Assembly: GCA_004551865.1 (NCBI GenBank)
Contig: SFPR01000031.1
Span: forward strand, 1-39,768
Length of the DNA stretch: 39,768 nucleotides
Direction of reading: 5' to 3'
Origin: Bacteroidales bacterium
Lineage (GTDB): Bacteria > Bacteroidota > Bacteroidia > Bacteroidales > P3
Under the pieces are notes generated by a model. It saw nothing but the letters and a program-made list of their open reading frames with translations, ran no database searches and was not told the DNA's origin. A program made the translations under genes and the position numbers. Shown piece by piece: positions 35,648 to 39,768 of this stretch; the first letter of the stretch is position 1; every line of letters starts with the position of its first letter.

Positions 35648-35724
35648 AAAACGCCTTTTCGCTCTGCGTAAAACGCCGATTTATTTTCGCAAAACGGCGT
35701 TTTGTCCGAATAGCTCGGCGTTTC
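35648..35724. repeat. Four-unit palindrome array F
   Basis: Units lie at 35648-35659 (AAAACGCCTTTT, one base short), 35670-35682 (AAAACGCCGATTT), 35691-35703 (AAAACGGCGTTTT) and 35712-35724 (AGCTCGGCGTTTC). Centres are 22, 21 and 21 bp apart. Units 2 and 3 pair as a hairpin; units 1 and 4 could nest outside it. The middle matches the minus strand of array C, including the spacer GTCCGAAT. The array is in sense orientation downstream of the giant gene's terminator and also lies downstream of the convergent aroB. Confidence 0.83.
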
Positions 35725-35871
35725 ATTTTTGCAAAGCAAGATTGCTAACCGCCAAAGATGCGAAAGTAGTGTATAAATCGAGGTTATATTTAACGCTTTT
35801 GCTATTTTGTTTCCGACAAACCGACATAGCAGGTCATAAAACCTCCTATCACCTCTTGTTTTCCGAATGGT

Positions 35872-36885
35872 TTAATCGAGTTTGTCGAATATTGCAAGCA
35901 GTTGGTCGGCTTGGAATTGACAGCCGTGGCGTGCTCTGCCTATGGCGTCCAAGAGTACAAAGTTGTAGTTGTTGTCGGTGTTTTTCTTGTCGGCGTTCAT
36001 GTAGTTGAACAGCAAGGGTAGGTCTTCTTTTATCGGCTCTATGGTATAGTTGTTGCAAAGGTAGTCGGCAATAAGGTCTCTTTCGGCTTTGTCAAGGCTT
36101 TCGCTCAGGGAGAGTGCGTGGTATATGCCTTGGGCAACCGCTTCTCCGTGCAGGGTGTCTCTGCCTTGCTGCATTGCAAGGCTTTCTATTGCGTGTCCGA
36201 ACGTGTGTCCGAAGTTGAGAAGCTGCCTTTTGCCTTTGTCAAACATATCTTGCTTTACGATTTCTTGCTTTATTGCTATGCAGGAGCGTATCAACGAGGG
36301 ATCTTTTGCCGCTTCCGAAACAAGCATTCCGAGCATCTTGATTGCAAGTTCTCTGTCGGCAATGAGGAATGTTTTGAGCATTTCGACTGCTCCGTTTTTT
36401 ATTTGACGCTCATCAAGTGTGTCGGTAAATTCAGGCTCTATACAGACCACGTCGGCAGGATAAAACAAGCCTATTTGGTTCTTTACCGTTCCTATATCGA
36501 GACCACATTTGCCTCCGATTGCCGCATCGACCATTGCAAGTGTGGTTGTGGGTACATAGCATGAGGATATGCCTCGCTTGAATGTGCCTGCCACAAATCC
36601 GACTACATCACATACCACTCCGCCTCCAAGTGCTATGAGTGTGGTGTTGCGGTCGCAGCCTTGTTCTATCAGAGCTTCAATTACCGATTGGTAGGTTTCC
36701 AAACTCTTGGCTTGCTCTCCCGAGGGTATTTCGATGATTTGTGCCGACAAAAGGGCATCAACTCCCATTATCAAGCCTCCCAAACAATGTTCTGTGGTGT
36801 TTTCATCGCTTATTATAACCTTTGTGCTGTTTGGTTTGGCTTGCAGATATTTTTCCAAGCCCTCAAAGTCGGTTATTCTTTCCAT
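35872..36885 (-). CDS. aroB: 3-dehydroquinate synthase
   Basis: This is a 337-residue NAD- and metal-dependent enzyme of the shikimate pathway that cyclises DAHP to 3-dehydroquinate. Motifs include GGGVVCDVVGFVAGTFKRGI for NAD binding, MVDAAIGGKCGLD followed by KNQIG, NGAVEMLKTFLI for the metal-ligand Glu, and GHTFGHAIE and LHGEAVAQG for the metal-ligand His residues. It is slightly shorter than E. coli AroB (362). It starts 10 nt after the recQ stop, so the two form an operon. Confidence 0.92.
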   Translation of the reverse strand: MERITDFEGLEKYLQAKPNSTKVIISDENTTEHCLGGLIMGVDALLSAQIIEIPSGEQAKSLETYQSVIEALIEQGCDRNTTLIALGGGVVCDVVGFVAGTFKRGISSCYVPTTTLAMVDAAIGGKCGLDIGTVKNQIGLFYPADVVCIEPEFTDTLDERQIKNGAVEMLKTFLIADRELAIKMLGMLVSEAAKDPSLIRSCIAIKQEIVKQDMFDKGKRQLLNFGHTFGHAIESLAMQQGRDTLHGEAVAQGIYHALSLSESLDKAERDLIADYLCNNYTIEPIKEDLPLLFNYMNADKKNTDNNYNFVLLDAIGRARHGCQFQADQLLAIFDKLD

Positions 36886-36895
36886 TTGCTTGTTC

Positions 36896-39088
36896 CTATT
36901 GTCCGTATTTTGTGAGGAATTGAAGTCTCATCAGTCTCACTTCTTCACGTGAGTATTCGTCTTCGCCCAATTCTTCCAACACTTCGTCAATGTCGTCTGT
37001 CTCCATGTCCATCAGCACTTCGTTTATCTCTTCTTGGTGTTCTGGATCGATGGTTTCTTCTATATAGTAGCTCAAATCCAACTTTGTTCCCGACGATACT
37101 ATGCTTTCTATTTCGGTGATAAGCTCGTCCATGTCCATGTTTTTTGACTCGGCTATGCTTTCGAGCGGCAGTTTCTTGTCGATGCTGCGGATTATGAAGA
37201 CTTTGAGTCCCGATTTGTTCACAACGCTCTTAATTACCAAGTCTTGCGGACGGGTTATGTTGTTGGTTTCGACGTACGATTTGATTGCTGCCAAGAATGG
37301 TTTGCCATATTTTTGTGCTTTGTGTACGCCTACACCCGTTACATTCTTCAATTCTTCTTCGGTTATGGGATATTGAATGCACATATCGACCAACGAACGG
37401 TCTTCAAAGATGACATAAGGAGGTAGTCCGCCTTCTCTGTCGGCTGTTTGTCGGCGAAGGTCTTTCAAAATGGAGTATAGCACAGGGTCGGTTGCCGCAG
37501 CTGCTCCGCTTGCAGAGGGAGCGTTGTCTTGTTCATCGTCTTCAAAGTTCCTGTCCATTGGTACTTGTATAGGGAAAGGGCGTTTGACATATTCGGCTCC
37601 CTCTTGTGTGAGCTTGAGCTGGCCGTATCGTTCGATGTCTTTGCGTAACAAGTTCTTGATTATGCAGACCCTTGCAACTGCTTTCCAGAAGTTTTCGGGT
37701 TGGTCTTTGCCTACTCCGAAGAGTTCCAACTTGTGGTGTCGGTTTGTCTTGACTTCGCTTGTTGCTTCGCCTCTTATAATATTTATAAGGTAGGGTGCTT
37801 TGTATTGTTCTTTGGTTTCGATTACCATTTCGATGAAATCCCTTACCGCATCGGTTGCTTCAATCAGTGGTTTGGGGTGAAGACAGTTGTCGCAGTTGCC
37901 GCAGTTTTCTTGTTCGTAGTCTTCGCCAAAGTATTTCAAGAGTGTTTTCCTTCTGCATTGGGAACTTTCGGCGTATGATATGGTTTCGTCAATCAGTTGT
38001 TGGGTTACTTCTCTTTCGGAAACGGGCTTGTCGGTGAGGAACTTTTCGAGTTTTTCCATGTCTTTCTCCGAATAGAAAGCAATACACAACCCTTCGCCGT
38101 CGTCTCTGCCTGCTCTTCCGGTTTCTTGGTAGTATCCTTCGAGACTTTTTGGCATATCGTAGTGAATGACATACCTTACGTCGGGCTTGTCTATTCCCAT
38201 TCCGAAAGCTATTGTTGCAACTATGACATCAATCTCTTCTCTGATGAACATGTCTTGGTTGTTTGCTCTCGAAACAGCGTCCAATCCTGCATGATAAGGA
38301 AGAGCCTTTATGCCGTTTACAACAAGCGTTTCGGTAAGTTCCTCAACTTTCTTTCTGCTTAGGCAATAGATTATTCCGCTTCGGTCTTTGTGATTGTTGA
38401 TAAAACGAATGAGTTCTTTGTTGAGTGCAAATTCGTCTTTTGGTTTGGGTCTTATTTCGTAGTAAAGGTTGGGACGATTGAAAGAACTTATGTATATGTC
38501 GGCGTCTTGTATCTCAAGATTTTTCAGAATGTCTTGTTGAACTTTCGGAGTTGCGGTTGCAGTGAGTGCAATCACGGGAATGTTGCCCGAAATGTTTTCT
38601 ATTATCGGGTGTATTCTTCTGTATTCTGGTCTGAAATCGTGTCCCCATTCCGAAATACAGTGAGCTTCGTCGATGGCATAAAAACTGATTTTGATGCTTT
38701 GCAGCAATTCTATGTTTTCTTGTTTGTTCAAAGACTCGGGTGCAACGTATAGCAACTTTGTTTTGCCCGAAAGCAAGTCTTCTCTCACCTGAGCAATTTC
38801 GTGTCTGTTGAGAGTTGAGTTGAGAAAATGTGCAATAGAAGAATTTGTACTTACTCCTCTTACGAAATCAACCTGATTTTTCATCAGCGAAATCAGAGGA
38901 GATATGATAATAGCAGTGCCTTCCGAAATCAAGGCAGGCAGTTGATAACACAAACTCTTTCCTCCTCCCGTCGGCATTATGACAAATACATTCTTTCCTG
39001 CAAGCAGAGAACGTATAATCTTTTCTTGGTTTCCCTTGAACTTGTCAAATCCAAACAATCTCTTCAGTGCCGAATTTATATCCTCCAT
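36896..39088 (-). CDS. recQ: ATP-dependent DNA helicase RecQ
   Basis: This is a 730-residue superfamily 2 helicase. Walker A TGGGKS is at residues 40-45, the DEAH box at 140-143 (IDEAHCISEWGHDF), and motif VI is QETGRAGRDD. The RQC zinc cluster reads CRRKTLLKYFGE, then CGNCDNC. An HRDC domain follows (about residues 520-600), then a 130-residue C-terminal extension that ends in an acidic stretch, typical of Bacteroidota RecQ. It unwinds recombination intermediates and works with RecA-dependent repair. It precedes aroB on the minus strand. Confidence 0.94.
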   Translation of the reverse strand: MEDINSALKRLFGFDKFKGNQEKIIRSLLAGKNVFVIMPTGGGKSLCYQLPALISEGTAIIISPLISLMKNQVDFVRGVSTNSSIAHFLNSTLNRHEIAQVREDLLSGKTKLLYVAPESLNKQENIELLQSIKISFYAIDEAHCISEWGHDFRPEYRRIHPIIENISGNIPVIALTATATPKVQQDILKNLEIQDADIYISSFNRPNLYYEIRPKPKDEFALNKELIRFINNHKDRSGIIYCLSRKKVEELTETLVVNGIKALPYHAGLDAVSRANNQDMFIREEIDVIVATIAFGMGIDKPDVRYVIHYDMPKSLEGYYQETGRAGRDDGEGLCIAFYSEKDMEKLEKFLTDKPVSEREVTQQLIDETISYAESSQCRRKTLLKYFGEDYEQENCGNCDNCLHPKPLIEATDAVRDFIEMVIETKEQYKAPYLINIIRGEATSEVKTNRHHKLELFGVGKDQPENFWKAVARVCIIKNLLRKDIERYGQLKLTQEGAEYVKRPFPIQVPMDRNFEDDEQDNAPSASGAAAATDPVLYSILKDLRRQTADREGGLPPYVIFEDRSLVDMCIQYPITEEELKNVTGVGVHKAQKYGKPFLAAIKSYVETNNITRPQDLVIKSVVNKSGLKVFIIRSIDKKLPLESIAESKNMDMDELITEIESIVSSGTKLDLSYYIEETIDPEHQEEINEVLMDMETDDIDEVLEELGEDEYSREEVRLMRLQFLTKYGQ

Positions 39089-39146
39089 AATCTTTTACAA
39101 TTTTATCAATCTACCAAAATAGTAAGTCCCAATTAGATATAATTTG

Positions 39147-39154
39147 TAACTTTG
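39147..39154 (+). promoter_or_regulatory. Promoter -7 element upstream of the kdsD-like gene
   Basis: TAACTTTG matches TAnnTTTG and lies 93 nt before the preferred GTG start of the isomerase gene, or 66 nt before the TTG alternative. No -33 TTTG is obvious at the right distance. Confidence 0.45.
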
Positions 39155-39246
39155 CCGTCTCAAATGTCTCGTAAATTAGGTCGTTTGAGTATGTAAAGGT
39201 ACTGCTTTTTTTTGAAGTATTGAGGTTTTTTGAAAAAAATAACGAA

Positions 39247-39768
39247 GTGAAAAGCGATTTTGAGATTTTAGAAACAGCAAAACAGACAATTAGAACAGAA
39301 TATAAGTGCATAGAAAATTTGTTGAATTTTGTCGATGAGGAATTTGTCGAGGCGGTTCGCTTGTTGTTTTCGTGCAAAGGAAGGGTTATTGTCAGCGGAA
39401 TAGGAAAGAGTGCTTTGATAGGGAGCAAAATTGTTGCAACTCTCAATTCTACGGGAACGCCTTCTATATTTATGCATGCTGCCGAGGCAATTCATGGCGA
39501 CTTGGGCATGATACAAAGTGAAGATGTGGTGATTTGTATTTCCAAAAGCGGCAATACTCCCGAGATAAAGGTACTTGTACCGCTTATCAAGGCACAAGGC
39601 AACAAACTCATAGCGATTGTGGGAAGCGAAAGCTCATATTTGGCAAAGAGTGCCGACTTGCGCATCAACTGTTTCGTAGAAAAGGAAGCCTGTCCGAACA
39701 ATCTTGCTCCTACTTCGAGTACTACGGCTCAGCTTGTCATGGGTGATGCTCTTGCTGTGTGCTTGCTG
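39247..39768 (+). CDS. kdsD: Arabinose-5-phosphate isomerase, KdsD/KpsF type (3'-truncated by window edge; non-ATG start)
   Basis: This is the first 174 codons of a SIS-domain sugar isomerase that makes arabinose 5-phosphate for KDO synthesis. Landmarks are VSGIGKSALIGSKIVATLNS, TGTPSIFMHAAEAIHGDLGM and ICISKSGNTPEI, all characteristic of KdsD/KpsF/GutQ. The frame is open from 39175 but has no ATG. GTG at 39247 (VKSDFEIL) after an A-rich leader is my preferred start; TTG at 39220 is the alternative. Two CBS domains would be expected beyond the window edge. The gene is divergent from recQ. Confidence 0.85.
   Translation, partial: MKSDFEILETAKQTIRTEYKCIENLLNFVDEEFVEAVRLLFSCKGRVIVSGIGKSALIGSKIVATLNSTGTPSIFMHAAEAIHGDLGMIQSEDVVICISKSGNTPEIKVLVPLIKAQGNKLIAIVGSESSYLAKSADLRINCFVEKEACPNNLAPTSSTTAQLVMGDALAVCLL

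Noticed and set aside
35568..36008. Plus-strand open frame of 146 codons after the giant gene
   Set aside because: It runs through terminator, array F and the 3' end of aroB in antisense, and has no family features.

Overview
The window is chromosomal DNA of a Bacteroidota, most likely a member of the Bacteroidales. The evidence is two proteins with type IX secretion (T9SS) type A sorting domains, several promoters of the Bacteroides form (TTTG, then about 20 nt, then TAnnTTTG), Bacteroidales-style long PurF and RecQ proteins, and moderately AT-rich DNA. Most of the content is housekeeping. No phage, transposase, CRISPR array, tRNA or rRNA gene was found.

Layout, left to right: a GDP-heptose operon whose first gene is cut by the window edge (hddA, hddC), continuing into a hotdog thioesterase and a THUMP-type rRNA methyltransferase; a T9SS-secreted FN3 protein; an exbB-exbD-tonB set running into sbcD-sbcC; a secreted protein of unknown function followed by ftsK; a lolA-like gene, an alpha/beta hydrolase and comF; on the minus strand tadA followed by a broken rel/spoT gene; an M3-family lipoprotein peptidase (minus) divergent from recA; nadE and purF; a giant 2532-residue FN3/T9SS protein; recQ-aroB on the minus strand; and the 5' part of a kdsD/kpsF gene cut by the right edge. 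The last gene has no ATG start. DNA repair and recombination is well represented (SbcCD, RecA, RecQ, FtsK, and ComF possibly in DNA uptake). Envelope functions (heptose, KDO, TonB energy, LolA, T9SS adhesin-like proteins) make up much of the rest.

The most unusual feature is a dispersed repeat family that I do not recognise. Five places each carry exactly four copies of a 13-bp near-palindrome (core AAACGCCGTTT or its complement) spaced with a 21-22 bp period. Four copies are intergenic and share spacer sequence; adjacent units can pair as hairpins, with one compensatory base pair between two arrays. The fifth lies inside the sbcC coding region, where the 21-bp period equals one coiled-coil heptad and is read in frame as repeated NAVL heptads. 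SbcCD is itself the nuclease that attacks DNA hairpins.

Two enzymes look damaged or altered. The (p)ppGpp synthetase/hydrolase is split by a small out-of-frame deletion inside the synthetase domain, which leaves the hydrolase domain intact. The glutaminase half of NadE has Leu where the catalytic Cys is expected. A second, unrelated 20-bp repeat pair lies between ftsK and the lolA-like gene. All identifications come from reading motifs by eye; no database search was run.
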